Below are positions 53,969 to 63,154 of a DNA stretch of 64,000 nt, piece after piece. The translations under genes were made by a program, and so were the position numbers. Source of the DNA: Pseudomonadota bacterium (GTDB taxonomy: Bacteria > Pseudomonadota > Alphaproteobacteria > Rhodospirillales > Magnetospirillaceae); contig JAJXWP010000014.1 in NCBI GenBank assembly GCA_021781575.1, positions 1 through 64,000 of the forward strand, given 5' to 3'. Below the pieces are notes generated by a model. The model did not search any database and was not told the origin of the DNA. It saw only the letters and a list, made by a program, of their open reading frames with translations. The number at the start of each line of letters is the position of its first letter. The first letter of the stretch is position 1.

Positions 53969-55213
53969 TTATCTCCACCCTTCGCTCATCAGCCGGCGGC
54001 CGGTTTCCAGCGGCCGGTCGAGAAAGTCCTGCTTGCAGCCCGACAAATCGACCCGACGGCGGATCAATTCGCCCATGATGCCGACATCGAACGGTTCGTC
54101 GACGCTGGCGTAGCCGACCAGCCGGCCGTCGGCCAGCACCACCCGGCGATAGCCAGGCCCTTCGTGCTCGGCCACCTCGCCGCCACCCTCGGCGGCGGCC
54201 TGGCCGATCGACAGGGCGACGCGGCCGAAGAAACGATAGGTGTTGACCGGAAGGCCCCCGGCATAGGGTTTGACGTAGCTGTCCCCGGCCATGCCCATGC
54301 CGGCCAGACGGCCCTGCTCGACCGCCGTCGGGATGATGCCGATCAGCGCCTGCTCGCCGCTATGGAAGTCCCGGGCCTGGGCGACGTCACCGGCGGCCCA
54401 CACGTCGGGCTGGTTGGTGCGCATGGTATCGTTCACCAGCACGCCGCGATCGATCGCCACGCCCGAACCCGCCAGCCAATCGACCACCGGCTTGACCCCG
54501 GCGGCCACCAGCAGCAGATCGGTCTCCAGGGCCTCGCCGCCGTCCAGGCGAACGGTGCAGGCCTGGCCCTTCCCGCCGTCGATGCCGACCACCGTGCGGC
54601 CGAGGAACAAAGTCACCCCGTGTTCGGTAAAAGCGGCCTCGATACGCGTGCTCGCCTTGGCGTCGAAATATCCGGGCAAGACATGCGAGCGCATCTCGAC
54701 GACGCTGACGGCAAGGCCCGCCTCGGCCAGGTTCTCGGCGGCGTGCAGGCCAACCAGCCCGGCGCCGAGGACCACCGCACGCCGCGCCGTCCCCATTGCC
54801 TTGCGCAGGCCCTGGGCATCGTCGAGGGAGCGGAGCACGTGGTACGAAACGCCGTCCAGCCCGGGGACGGGTGGAATGGCTGGTGCCGCTCCGGTGGCGA
54901 TCAGCAGCTTGTCGTACCGCCAGCTGCCGCCGTCGGCCAAGGTCACCGTCTTGGCCGTGGCATCGAGTCCGACGGCCGTGGTGTTGCCGACGAAGGTACA
55001 TTTGCTGGCGGTGAAGAACGCCTCATCGCGCAGGATCACGCGCTCGGCCGGCGATCGGCCGGAGACGACATAGGGCAGGATCGTCGGTGAATAGGGCAGA
55101 TGGACGTCGCGGGTCAGCATGGCCATCGACCCTTCGGCGTCGACCTGGCGGATGGCCCGCAGCGCTTCCAGCGCCGCATGCGACGAGCCGATGATCAGAT
55201 ATTTCGCTTCCAT
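53969..55213 (-). CDS. padH: Phenylglyoxylate dehydrogenase epsilon subunit
   Basis: The 414-residue FAD/NAD(H) oxidoreductase resembles NADH-dependent ferredoxin or nitrite reductase flavoproteins: an FAD motif (YLIIGSSHAALEALRAI), KLLIATGAAP (about 102-111), an NAD motif (AVVLGAGLVGLHAAENLAE, about 144-162) and VWAAGDVAQARDFHSGEQ. In the pad complex it passes electrons to NAD. The start at 55213 (MEAKYLI) is used because a longer frame has no flavoprotein similarity. It begins 11 bases after padG. Confidence 0.88.
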   Translation of the reverse strand: MEAKYLIIGSSHAALEALRAIRQVDAEGSMAMLTRDVHLPYSPTILPYVVSGRSPAERVILRDEAFFTASKCTFVGNTTAVGLDATAKTVTLADGGSWRYDKLLIATGAAPAIPPVPGLDGVSYHVLRSLDDAQGLRKAMGTARRAVVLGAGLVGLHAAENLAEAGLAVSVVEMRSHVLPGYFDAKASTRIEAAFTEHGVTLFLGRTVVGIDGGKGQACTVRLDGGEALETDLLLVAAGVKPVVDWLAGSGVAIDRGVLVNDTMRTNQPDVWAAGDVAQARDFHSGEQALIGIIPTAVEQGRLAGMGMAGDSYVKPYAGGLPVNTYRFFGRVALSIGQAAAEGGGEVAEHEGPGYRRVVLADGRLVGYASVDEPFDVGIMGELIRRRVDLSGCKQDFLDRPLETGRRLMSEGWR

Positions 55214-55224
55214 GATGGCGCGCC

Positions 55225-56427
55225 TCAGTCGTTCTCGTTGAGCCAGACCGGTTCGACCGCTGTCTCGCCGGCCGCCAGCCGCAGCGTTCGCTCGATGGCT
55301 TGCGCGAAATGCTCGACGGTGATGTCGGCGCCGGCCAGGCCGCCGATGAAGCTCATCGCCGGCACGCGCACCGGCAGGTGGTAGAGCGCCGCCAGGACTT
55401 CCTGGAACACCGGTCCGCAGTTCCACCCGAAGTTCACCGCGCGGTCGACCACGCCGACCGCCCGTACCTTGGCCAAGGCACGCGCCATCTGCATTACCGG
55501 GAACGGCCGGAAGGTCTTGATCTTGACCAGCCCCAACCGGCGACCGTCAAGGCGCGCTTCATCCACCGCATCCTTGGCGGCGCCGCTCATCGAGCCGATG
55601 GTGACCAGCGCCACCTCGGCATCCTCCATGCGGTATTCCTCGATCAGCGGCGACCAGTGGCGCCCGGTCTTCCGGCCCCACTCGGCATGCGCCTCGACGA
55701 TCACGTCGAGCGCTGCCCGCATGCCGCCGCACAATCCCTTGCGATAGCGGACGAAGGTTGCCGGGCCGGCGCCGGTGGCGCCGCCGGTCAAGGGATCCAC
55801 CGCCATCGGCCGTTCGGGATCCAGGCAGGCGTGCCAGTTGATGCTCTTTTCGCCGAGAAAGGCATCGACCACCGCCTGGTCGGGCAGATCCACCTTGGCC
55901 ACGCCATAGGACAGGTAGTTGCCGTCGTGATTCACATTGACCGGCAGCATTACCTCGGGGTGCTCGGCGACCTTGTAGGCGATCGGGATGGTGTCGCAGA
56001 TCTCCTGCTGCGTTTCGCAGAACATGTGGATCCAGCCGACTTCCTTGACCGTCATGGCGTCCTGCTGACCGCCCCAGACGCAGGTCGGCGACACGGAATC
56101 GCGGTTGACCAGCGAGACCACCATGGGCAGGCGCAAGCCCGGCGTGCGGAAATAGGGCTCGAACATATAGGCCAAGCCCTGCGCGCTGGTGGCCGAATAA
56201 GTCCGCGCTCCGGCCAGGCAGGCCCCGTGCAGCACCGACAGGACGGAGTGCTCCCCTTCGACGTCCATCAGATCGGCGTCCATGCGACCGTCGGCGATGA
56301 ACTTGGCCAGGTATTCGACCAGCGAGGACTGCGGCGTAATCGGGTAGACCGCCACCATATCCGGGCGCGACAGGGCCGCGCCCCAGGCGGCAGCCTCATT
56401 GCCGTCAATGACCACGGTTTGCGACAT
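55225..56427 (-). CDS. padG: Phenylglyoxylate dehydrogenase alpha subunit
   Basis: The 400-residue protein is a 2-oxoacid:acceptor oxidoreductase alpha subunit with VIDGNEAAAWGAALSRPDMVAVYPITPQSSLVEYLAKFIADG at its N-terminus and the family's GEHSVLSVLHGACLAGARTYSATSAQGLAYM. It works with PadI (TPP), PadE and PadF. Close relatives act on pyruvate or 2-oxoglutarate; the neighbourhood supports phenylglyoxylate. It starts one base after the padF stop. Confidence 0.9.
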   Translation of the reverse strand: MSQTVVIDGNEAAAWGAALSRPDMVAVYPITPQSSLVEYLAKFIADGRMDADLMDVEGEHSVLSVLHGACLAGARTYSATSAQGLAYMFEPYFRTPGLRLPMVVSLVNRDSVSPTCVWGGQQDAMTVKEVGWIHMFCETQQEICDTIPIAYKVAEHPEVMLPVNVNHDGNYLSYGVAKVDLPDQAVVDAFLGEKSINWHACLDPERPMAVDPLTGGATGAGPATFVRYRKGLCGGMRAALDVIVEAHAEWGRKTGRHWSPLIEEYRMEDAEVALVTIGSMSGAAKDAVDEARLDGRRLGLVKIKTFRPFPVMQMARALAKVRAVGVVDRAVNFGWNCGPVFQEVLAALYHLPVRVPAMSFIGGLAGADITVEHFAQAIERTLRLAAGETAVEPVWLNEND

Positions 56428-56428
56428 C

Positions 56429-56701
56429 TCAGCCCTCCGCCTCTTCGACCATGACGATGGCGCCGTGCGGGCATTCCTCGGCGCAGATGCCGCAGCCCTT
56501 GCACATCGCCAGATCCGCGTCGAACCAGCTGCGCCGCTCGACGATGCACTGAACCGGACAATACAGCCAGCAAGTGGCGCATTTGACGCATCTGTCGCGA
56601 TCGACCACCGGCCGCAACGCCCGCCAGTCGCCGGTGAGCATCGTGGTAAGATCAGTGGCGATGGGACAAAGGTTGTCGGGAATATTGCGTTGCTGGCTCA
56701 T
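56429..56701 (-). CDS. padF: Phenylglyoxylate dehydrogenase delta subunit
   Basis: The 90-residue ferredoxin-like subunit has two [4Fe-4S] motifs, CVKCATCWLYCPVQC (about 38-52) and CKGCGICAEECPHGA (about 67-81), as in delta subunits of 2-oxoacid oxidoreductases. It relays electrons from the thiamine-diphosphate site. The ATG at 56701 overlaps the padE stop by four bases. Confidence 0.9.
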   Translation of the reverse strand: MSQQRNIPDNLCPIATDLTTMLTGDWRALRPVVDRDRCVKCATCWLYCPVQCIVERRSWFDADLAMCKGCGICAEECPHGAIVMVEEAEG

Positions 56702-57270
56702 GCTGCCGCTACCCCATCCAGTTGGCGCACGGTGGTCTCGGCGAAACCGCGCTGTACCGCCTCGATGTTCTGGCGCAGACCGGCATCGCGGAAATCGGTG
56801 TGTTCCAGGGCCTTGATCAGCGACTCCACCGAAACCATGCCGGTGGCCTTGGCGAAGGCACCCAGCATGATGGTGTTGGTGATCGGCCGCCGGAAAATGT
56901 CTAGTGCGATGTGCACCGCGTCGCACACCGCCACCCCGCTGAGATGCCCGGGCAGGACCAGGTCTTCAGCTTTCTTGCTGGTCGCCTGAATCAGGGTGGT
57001 TCCCGCCGGGGTTCCGGCGAAGACATCGACAGACCGCCCGACGGTCGGGTCGATCACCACCACGATCCCCGGCTTGTAGATGTTGGTAAGACGGCGGATC
57101 GGCTTGTCGTCGAACCGCAGGAACGCGACAACCGGCGCGCCGCGCCGCTCGAAGCCAAAGGCGGGGATGGCCATGACATGGCGCCCCTCTTCAACCAAGG
57201 CGTCCGCCAATATGGCCGAGGCCAGGACGGCGCCTTGGCCGCCGCGGCCGTGAATCCTTAATTCATGCAT
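56698..57270 (-). CDS. padE: Phenylglyoxylate dehydrogenase gamma subunit
   Basis: The 190-residue protein is a 2-oxoacid:acceptor oxidoreductase gamma subunit, with the typical start MHELRIHGRGGQGAVLASAILADALVEEGRHVMAIPAFGFERRGAPV. It is the structural partner of PadF, PadG and PadI. It starts 18 bases after the thioesterase gene and begins the five-gene pad unit E-F-G-H-I, which is in the order known from Aromatoleum. Confidence 0.9.
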   Translation of the reverse strand: MHELRIHGRGGQGAVLASAILADALVEEGRHVMAIPAFGFERRGAPVVAFLRFDDKPIRRLTNIYKPGIVVVIDPTVGRSVDVFAGTPAGTTLIQATSKKAEDLVLPGHLSGVAVCDAVHIALDIFRRPITNTIMLGAFAKATGMVSVESLIKALEHTDFRDAGLRQNIEAVQRGFAETTVRQLDGVAAA

Positions 57271-57288
57271 GTCCGTCGTCCGGCACGG

Positions 57289-57705
57289 TTACTGGGCGGC
57301 TGTTGCCTTTGCCTTCGCTGCCTTGGCCTTCAGCCGAGCCTTGGTCTGCTCCACATCGACGACAAAGCGGGTGTGCACGCCTTTGCCGACGGCATCGAAG
57401 GCGTCGCGCGCCTCGATGGCGAATGTAAGCGCCCGGCCTTTGACCTCGGTGATGGTCGCCGTGATTTCGACCCACATCCCGACCAGTGTCGGCGCCGTAT
57501 GGTCCAGTTCGATCCGCGTGCCGACCGTGTCCTCACCGGCATCGAGATGGGCCAGGGCCAGGTCGCGACAAACGACCTCGGTGTCCCACAGCAGTTCGGG
57601 CGTGGCATAAACCCGCCCCTCATCACCCATGAAATCGATCGTGCGCTCCGTATCGATTTCGTAGCGCCGCGTCAGCGACAGACCGGCAACCAAGCTGCTC
57701 TTCAT
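57289..57705 (-). CDS. FlK-like hotdog thioesterase
   Basis: The 138-residue hotdog-fold protein resembles the FlK/PaaI-like acyl-CoA thioesterases. A Thr in YATPELL, an acidic residue in TEVVCRD and His in LDHTAPTLVG correspond to the Thr-Glu-His triad of FlK. It may hydrolyse a CoA thioester of the pathway, for example phenylglyoxylyl-CoA or a stray aryl-CoA. A lysine/alanine-rich tail ends the protein. It is the first gene of the padEFGHI operon, next to the divergent control region. Confidence 0.78.
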   Translation of the reverse strand: MKSSLVAGLSLTRRYEIDTERTIDFMGDEGRVYATPELLWDTEVVCRDLALAHLDAGEDTVGTRIELDHTAPTLVGMWVEITATITEVKGRALTFAIEARDAFDAVGKGVHTRFVVDVEQTKARLKAKAAKAKATAAQ

Positions 57706-58030
57706 CTTGGAACCCCTCTCTCAACCGTATTCTAATTGTTGATAACGAACATGTCACACATTTCACAGCGATGTCAATGCCACTGTATCACATTTCCAGC
57801 TATCCAAATCCGTCATAGAGTACCGTTTTTGTTACACTTCTGTGCGATAAAGGTAGAGATCCGGCAGGGTCACCGACCCAAATCGCGGCGATTCCCAGGC
57901 CTCCAGCCCAGCCACCGCTCAGTATCAGTATATTTCATTTTTTTTATTGCCAACCTTCTTTTTGTATCATATCGTTGAAATCAAGCGGTGATAATGAATC
58001 AGCTGCGACCAAGAATGGGAGGCTCAGGCG
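57706..58030. promoter_or_regulatory. Divergent pad control region
   Basis: This 325-base AT-rich gap separates the divergent thioesterase/padEFGHI and padBCD operons. It contains CTGTATCACATTT (57783-57795), matching the paaK dyad half, and further GTATCA copies near 57922 and 57964 (TTGTATCATAT). A TTGAAATCAA lies close to the padB start. No gene is seen. Confidence 0.55.
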
Positions 58031-60772
58031 TTGGAACCGACACGGCACGGCTCGACACGTTACGTCCCGACGTATTGTTATAACTGCGTCGCGGGCCCGG
58101 ACCTGCTGACGGTCAAGGTCGAGGACGGCGTCGCCACCGAAGTTCGCCCGAACTTCGACGCAACGGGCATTCATCCTGCCGATGGGCGCGTTTGCGTGAA
58201 GGCCTTCGGCCTGGTCCAGAAGACCTATAATCCGCACCGCATCCTGACGCCGATGAAGCGGACCAACCCCAAAAAGGGCCGCGACCAGGATCCGGGATTC
58301 GTCCCGATCAGCTGGGAAGAGGCGATGAGCGAGATCGCCACCCGCCTCAATCGCATTCGTTCCGAAGGCCTGTTGGACGACCGCGGGCTGCCGAAGGTCG
58401 CCGCGAGTTTCGGCCATGGCGGCACGCCGGCCAGCTATATGGGCACCCTTCCCGGTTTCCTGGCGGCCTGGGGACCGATCGATTACAGCTTTGGGTCCGG
58501 CCAGGGTGTCAAATGCACCCATTCCGAACACCTCTACGGCGAGTTCTGGCATCGCGCCTTCACGGTCTGCGCCGACACCGTGAACACCCGATACATTCTG
58601 TCCTTCGGCGCGAACGTCGAGGTCACCGGCGGTGTCTGTGCCGTCTGGAGGCACGCCGGGGCCAGGGTTCGCGGTGTCAAGCGGGTCAATTTCGAGCCGC
58701 ACCTTTCGGTGACCGGCGCCGCTTCGGCCGAATGGGTGCCGATCAAGCCGAAGACCGACGGCGCGCTGATGTTCGCCCTGATCCACACCATGCTGTTCGA
58801 ACACCCCCGTGATCGGCTTGACATCCCCTTCCTGCGCGATCGCACCGCATCGCCTTACCTGGTGGGGCCGAACGGCTATTTCCTGCGCGACAGCGAAAGC
58901 CGCAAGCCGCTGATGTGGGATACCGTCACCAACACGCCCCTTCCATACGACACCCCCGGCGTGGTTCCGGCGCTCGAGGGAACCTTCACGGTCACCGACG
59001 CCGTCGAAGTTGGTGCCGACGAGGAAACCTGGACCCATCGCGACGTTCGTGTCGAGACCGCGTTCACCCGCATGACCGAGACCATGCGGCCCTACTCGGC
59101 GGATTGGGCGGCGGAAATCTGCGACGTCAAGGCGGATCGGATCCGCCGCATCGCCGGCGAATATCTGGACAACGCCTGCATCGGCGAGACCATCGAGGTG
59201 GACGGCGCCGTTTTGCCTTTCCGCCCCGTCGCGGTGACCTTGGGCAAGACGGTGAACAACGGCTGGGGCGCCTATGACTGTGTCTGGGCGCGGACCATGC
59301 TGGCCTGTCTGGTCGGAGCGCTGGAAGTGCCGGGCGGCACCATCGGCACCACCGTTCGCATCAACAAGCCCCATCATAACCGGCTGCTCAGCGTCAAGCC
59401 GGGGCCCGACGGCTTCATGACGGCCAATGTCAACCCGACCAAGCGGGGCAAATGGGAGGAGCGCCCGACCGGCCGCAATGCCCACAAGACACTGGTGCCG
59501 CTGGTCGGCAACGGCGCCTGGAGCCAGGCGCTGGGACCGACCCACTTGGCCTGGATGTTCGTCCGCGAGGCGCCTGAAGGCTGGGCCCGCCCCAGCTATC
59601 CCGAGATCTGGTTCCTCTACCGGACCAACCCCGCCATCTCGTTCTGGGACACCCGGCAGCTGACGGAGACCATCGCCCGGATGCCTTTCGTCGTCGCCTT
59701 CGCCTATACCCGCGACGAAACCAACCACATGGCCGATATTCTGCTGCCGGACGCCACCGACCTGGAAAGTACCCAGCTGATCCGCATGGGCGGCACCAAG
59801 TTCGTCGAACAGCACTGGGAACACGAGGGTGTCGTCCTCCGCCAGCCGGCGGTCGAACCTTGCGGCGACAGCCGCGACATGACCTGGATCGCCACCGAGT
59901 TGGCCAACCGCACCGGACTCATCGAGAAGTACAATGCGGCGCTCAACCGGGGCGCCGGCTCGGTGCCGCTGAAGGGCGAGGGCTTCGACTTCTCGCTGGA
60001 GCTGTCGAAAGTGCACTCCGGAGACGAGATCTGGGATGCCGCCTGCAAGGCGGCCACCGCCGAGCTATCCCACGGCACCGACATCAAGGATCTGGCCTGG
60101 TTCCGCGACAACGGCTTCTTCGTCGTGCCATTCAAGCGCGTCGACTGGTACCTGTACCCGACCATGGTGGAACAGGGCCTGCGCTTCGAGCTGCCCTACC
60201 AGGAACGCCTGACCCGGGCTGGAATCGAACTGGGGCGCCGATTGCATGAGCAGGACGTCCACTGGTGGGACCGGCAACTGGCCGAATACGAACCGATCCC
60301 TCGCTGGCACGACATTCCCGAAATCTGGATCAACTCAGTGCGCAATGCCGGCGCCAATCCCGACGACTTCCCATTCTGGGGGGTAACCACCAAGTCCATG
60401 CAGCATGCCACGGGCAGTAATGCGGCCATCCAGCTGATGGACGAGGTGGCGAGCAACCTGCGCACCCACGGCCGCGTCGTGATGAACCGGAAGGCCGCCG
60501 AAAAGCTTGGGATAAAGCGAGACTCCTGGGTCGAGGTGCGGTCCATCGCCAATGTCACCCGCGGGCAGGTCGAACTGGTCGAAGGCATCCGGCCCGACAC
60601 CATCCTGATCACCGGTCAGTTCCAACACTGGGCGACGCCCTATGCCAAGGAGCTGAACTACCCCAGCCTCAACACCGTCACCCCCATGTCTCTCGAACTC
60701 ACCGACGCCAACGGATCTGGATCCGATGTTGTGCGCGTCTCCGTCCGTCCGATTGAAGAGGTGGCGGCATGA
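58031..60772 (+). CDS. padB: Phenylacetyl-CoA:acceptor oxidoreductase, Mo subunit
   Basis: The 913-residue molybdopterin protein is a DMSO-reductase-family catalytic subunit that oxidises phenylacetyl-CoA to phenylglyoxylate. Its N-terminal cluster site has C16, C19 and C55 but no cysteine at the usual third position (CYNCVAGPD); Asp24 could replace it. MPT-binding regions such as SFGHGGTPASYMGTLPGF and FVVAFAYTRDETNHMADILLPDATDLE follow. No twin-arginine signal is present, so it may be cytoplasmic-facing. The start is TTG at 58031 with GGGAGG upstream; no ATG fits. Confidence 0.9.
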   Translation: MEPTRHGSTRYVPTYCYNCVAGPDLLTVKVEDGVATEVRPNFDATGIHPADGRVCVKAFGLVQKTYNPHRILTPMKRTNPKKGRDQDPGFVPISWEEAMSEIATRLNRIRSEGLLDDRGLPKVAASFGHGGTPASYMGTLPGFLAAWGPIDYSFGSGQGVKCTHSEHLYGEFWHRAFTVCADTVNTRYILSFGANVEVTGGVCAVWRHAGARVRGVKRVNFEPHLSVTGAASAEWVPIKPKTDGALMFALIHTMLFEHPRDRLDIPFLRDRTASPYLVGPNGYFLRDSESRKPLMWDTVTNTPLPYDTPGVVPALEGTFTVTDAVEVGADEETWTHRDVRVETAFTRMTETMRPYSADWAAEICDVKADRIRRIAGEYLDNACIGETIEVDGAVLPFRPVAVTLGKTVNNGWGAYDCVWARTMLACLVGALEVPGGTIGTTVRINKPHHNRLLSVKPGPDGFMTANVNPTKRGKWEERPTGRNAHKTLVPLVGNGAWSQALGPTHLAWMFVREAPEGWARPSYPEIWFLYRTNPAISFWDTRQLTETIARMPFVVAFAYTRDETNHMADILLPDATDLESTQLIRMGGTKFVEQHWEHEGVVLRQPAVEPCGDSRDMTWIATELANRTGLIEKYNAALNRGAGSVPLKGEGFDFSLELSKVHSGDEIWDAACKAATAELSHGTDIKDLAWFRDNGFFVVPFKRVDWYLYPTMVEQGLRFELPYQERLTRAGIELGRRLHEQDVHWWDRQLAEYEPIPRWHDIPEIWINSVRNAGANPDDFPFWGVTTKSMQHATGSNAAIQLMDEVASNLRTHGRVVMNRKAAEKLGIKRDSWVEVRSIANVTRGQVELVEGIRPDTILITGQFQHWATPYAKELNYPSLNTVTPMSLELTDANGSGSDVVRVSVRPIEEVAA

Positions 60773-61428
60773 CCCGCTATGTGATGGTCGCCGACCTCCG
60801 CCGCTGCGTCGGCTGCCAGACCTGCACCGCCGCCTGCCGGCATGCCAACGCCACGCCCCCGGGCGTCCAATGGCGCCGCGTGCTCGATCTGGAGATCGGG
60901 GAATACCCGGATGTGCAGCGGGTGTTCGTACCGACCGGATGCCAGCATTGCTCGGATCCGCCCTGCGTCGCCGCCTGCCCGTCGACGGCCACCCGCCAGC
61001 GCGCCGACGGCATTGTTACCATCGACTACGACATCTGCATCGGCTGTCTGTACTGCGCCCTGGCCTGCCCCTACGACGCCCGCTCGAAGATCGACGAACC
61101 GCTCTATGCCTATGGCGAGGAGCCGACGGCTTCGGAACAGACGCGGTTCGACCCGCGTACCATCGGCGTGGCCCAGAAATGCACTTTCTGCGTCGACGTC
61201 ATCGATGCCGGGGTCGCCGCCGGCCTTACCCCGGGCAAGGACCGTGCCGCTACACCGGCCTGCGCCAACGCCTGCATTTCCGGCGCGCTGACCTTCGGCG
61301 ATATCGACGATCCCGACAGCGCCGTGTCGCGGCTGCTGCGAGAGAACAAGTATTTCCAAATGCACGAGGATGCCGGGACCGGGCCCGGCTTCTATTACCT
61401 TTGGGACAAGGAAGCCCTGCCGCTATGA
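60769..61428 (+). CDS. padC: Phenylacetyl-CoA oxidoreductase iron-sulfur subunit
   Basis: The 219-residue DmsB/NrfC-like protein carries four [4Fe-4S] motifs: CVGCQTCTAACRHA (about 14-27), CQHCSDPPCVAACPSTA (about 63-79), CIGCLYCALACPYDA (about 95-109) and the later KCTFCVDVID ... ACANACISGA. It takes electrons from PadB to the membrane subunit. Its start overlaps padB by four bases (ATGA). Confidence 0.92.
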   Translation: MTRYVMVADLRRCVGCQTCTAACRHANATPPGVQWRRVLDLEIGEYPDVQRVFVPTGCQHCSDPPCVAACPSTATRQRADGIVTIDYDICIGCLYCALACPYDARSKIDEPLYAYGEEPTASEQTRFDPRTIGVAQKCTFCVDVIDAGVAAGLTPGKDRAATPACANACISGALTFGDIDDPDSAVSRLLRENKYFQMHEDAGTGPGFYYLWDKEALPL

Positions 61429-62339
61429 AGACGAGCATCGCCACCGGCCCTTGGCCGAAACTGCAACGACACTGGGACATCCGCGCCGCCTGCAACTTCA
61501 TCGGCGGCGGCACCGGAACCGGCCTCATCCTGGGCGCCGCCGCGGCCGCCGCAGCCGGCCAGACCTTCGCCCCGGCCCTGCTGGCCGGCCTGGTCTTCGT
61601 CGCATGCGGCCTGACCATGGTATTGCTGGAAATCGGTCGGCCGTGGCGCGCCTTCAACGTGTTCTTCCATCCCCAGACCTCGTGGATGACCCGCGAAGGC
61701 GTCGTCGCCCTGCCGCTGTTCGGCTGCGGCGGCCTGGCGCTGGTGCTGCATTGGGCCGACGGGCCGCAGCTGATCGTCCAGGCCTTGACCGTGCTGACGG
61801 CGGTGACCGCCTGCGGCTTCCTTTATTGCCAGGCCCGTATCCTGCGTGCCGCCAAGGGCATTCCGGCCTGGCGCGAAGCAAGCCTGACACCATTCATGTT
61901 GTCGACCGGGGCGACGGAAGGAACCGGCATTCTGGCCGCCCTGGCAGCGACCGGTCTGGCTCCATCATGGGCACCGGCCGCGGCGCTGGTCTTCGGTCTG
62001 GTGCGCGTGGCGGCATGGCGGCACTACGGCAAGGGTCTGAAGGCCGCCGGAGTCCCAGGCGCCAGCCTGACCGCGCTGGAGCGGATTGGTCCGATGTTCC
62101 TGCTGGTCGGTCACGGAGCGGCTTTCCTGTTGCTCGCCGCGCCGGCGGCCTCGCCGGAATTCGCCTTTCTTCCGGCCATCGGCGGCCTGTTGCTGGCCAC
62201 CACCGGGTGGTGGGCCAAGCAAACCATCGTGATGAAGGCGGCAATCACCCGCGGCTTCTCGATCCCCCGCACGCCGGTGCGGGGATCAGGGACCAGCCGC
62301 GTCGTCACCAAACCCAACTGGAAGACGGAAGCGGCGTGA
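61425..62339 (+). CDS. padD: Phenylacetyl-CoA oxidoreductase membrane subunit
   Basis: The 304-residue protein has about eight membrane helices and resembles DmsC/NrfD-type quinone-interacting anchors (FIGGGTGTGLILGAAAAAAAG, LEIGRPWRAFNVFFHPQTSWMTREG). It probably passes electrons from PadBC to quinone. The start at 61425 overlaps padC by four bases. The frame is open upstream, but only in the shadow of padC. Confidence 0.9.
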   Translation: MKTSIATGPWPKLQRHWDIRAACNFIGGGTGTGLILGAAAAAAAGQTFAPALLAGLVFVACGLTMVLLEIGRPWRAFNVFFHPQTSWMTREGVVALPLFGCGGLALVLHWADGPQLIVQALTVLTAVTACGFLYCQARILRAAKGIPAWREASLTPFMLSTGATEGTGILAALAATGLAPSWAPAAALVFGLVRVAAWRHYGKGLKAAGVPGASLTALERIGPMFLLVGHGAAFLLLAAPAASPEFAFLPAIGGLLLATTGWWAKQTIVMKAAITRGFSIPRTPVRGSGTSRVVTKPNWKTEAA

Positions 62340-63154
62340 TGGAAACGGCGGCCTCGTCGAAGTTCGACTCGGTCAGGCGCATTACCGTTGAGCGCTGGCG
62401 CGACGGTACCGCCCTGGCCGGCATGGACGACGTCGCCGCCGAGGTCCCCGTGGCGCTGGAATACAACGGCATCTCCCACGCCGTGATGCTGGCTTCGCCC
62501 GCCGATCTCGAAGACTTCGCCCTCGGCTTCTCGTTGACCGAGGGGATCCTCGCCCATCCCGGCGAACTCTACGACATGGATGTCGTGGAGAGCGACGACG
62601 GCATCCAGGTGCAAATGCGCATCTCCGGCGAACGCTTCGCCTGCCTGAAGGAACATCGCCGCAGCATGGCCGGGCGGACGGGCTGCGGGCTGTGCGGGGC
62701 GGAGACGTTGAAGCAGGTGTTCCGGCCGTTGCCCCCGGTGCCCCCATCGACCCGTCTGGCTCCACAATCGCTGCACGCGGCACTGCGGGAACTGCAGGCG
62801 CATCAGCAACTGCAGCAGATCACCGGCGCCACTCACGCCGCCGCCTGGGTCGACGGCGAGGGCGATGTCACCTGCCTGCGGGAGGACGTCGGCCGGCACA
62901 ACGCCTTGGACAAGCTGATCGGGGCCCTGGCCGCCCGCCGAACCGATTTCAGCACTGGTGGCATCCTGGTGACCAGCCGCGCCAGCTACGAAATGGTGCA
63001 CAAGACCGCTTCCGTGGGCGCCGGTCTGATCGCCGCCATCTCCGCGCCGACGGCCCTGGCCATCCGCGTGGCCGAAGAACTGAATGTGACCCTGGTCGGC
63101 TTCGTCCGTAACGGCGGACACGCCGTCTACAGCAATCCGCAGCGACTGCTGTGA
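62339..63154 (+). CDS. fdhD: Formate dehydrogenase accessory sulfurtransferase FdhD
   Basis: The 271-residue protein belongs to the FdhD family, which transfers sulfur from IscS-type desulfurase to the molybdenum cofactor of DMSO-reductase-family enzymes. The conserved GRTGCGLCGAE with its CxxC pair is at about 113-123. C-terminal parts TGATHAAAWVDGEGDV, REDVGRHNALDKLIG and VTSRASYEMVHK are typical. The ATG overlaps the padD stop by one base (TGATG), so it is coupled to padBCD and probably matures PadB. It could also serve a formate dehydrogenase elsewhere. Confidence 0.92.
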   Translation: METAASSKFDSVRRITVERWRDGTALAGMDDVAAEVPVALEYNGISHAVMLASPADLEDFALGFSLTEGILAHPGELYDMDVVESDDGIQVQMRISGERFACLKEHRRSMAGRTGCGLCGAETLKQVFRPLPPVPPSTRLAPQSLHAALRELQAHQQLQQITGATHAAAWVDGEGDVTCLREDVGRHNALDKLIGALAARRTDFSTGGILVTSRASYEMVHKTASVGAGLIAAISAPTALAIRVAEELNVTLVGFVRNGGHAVYSNPQRLL

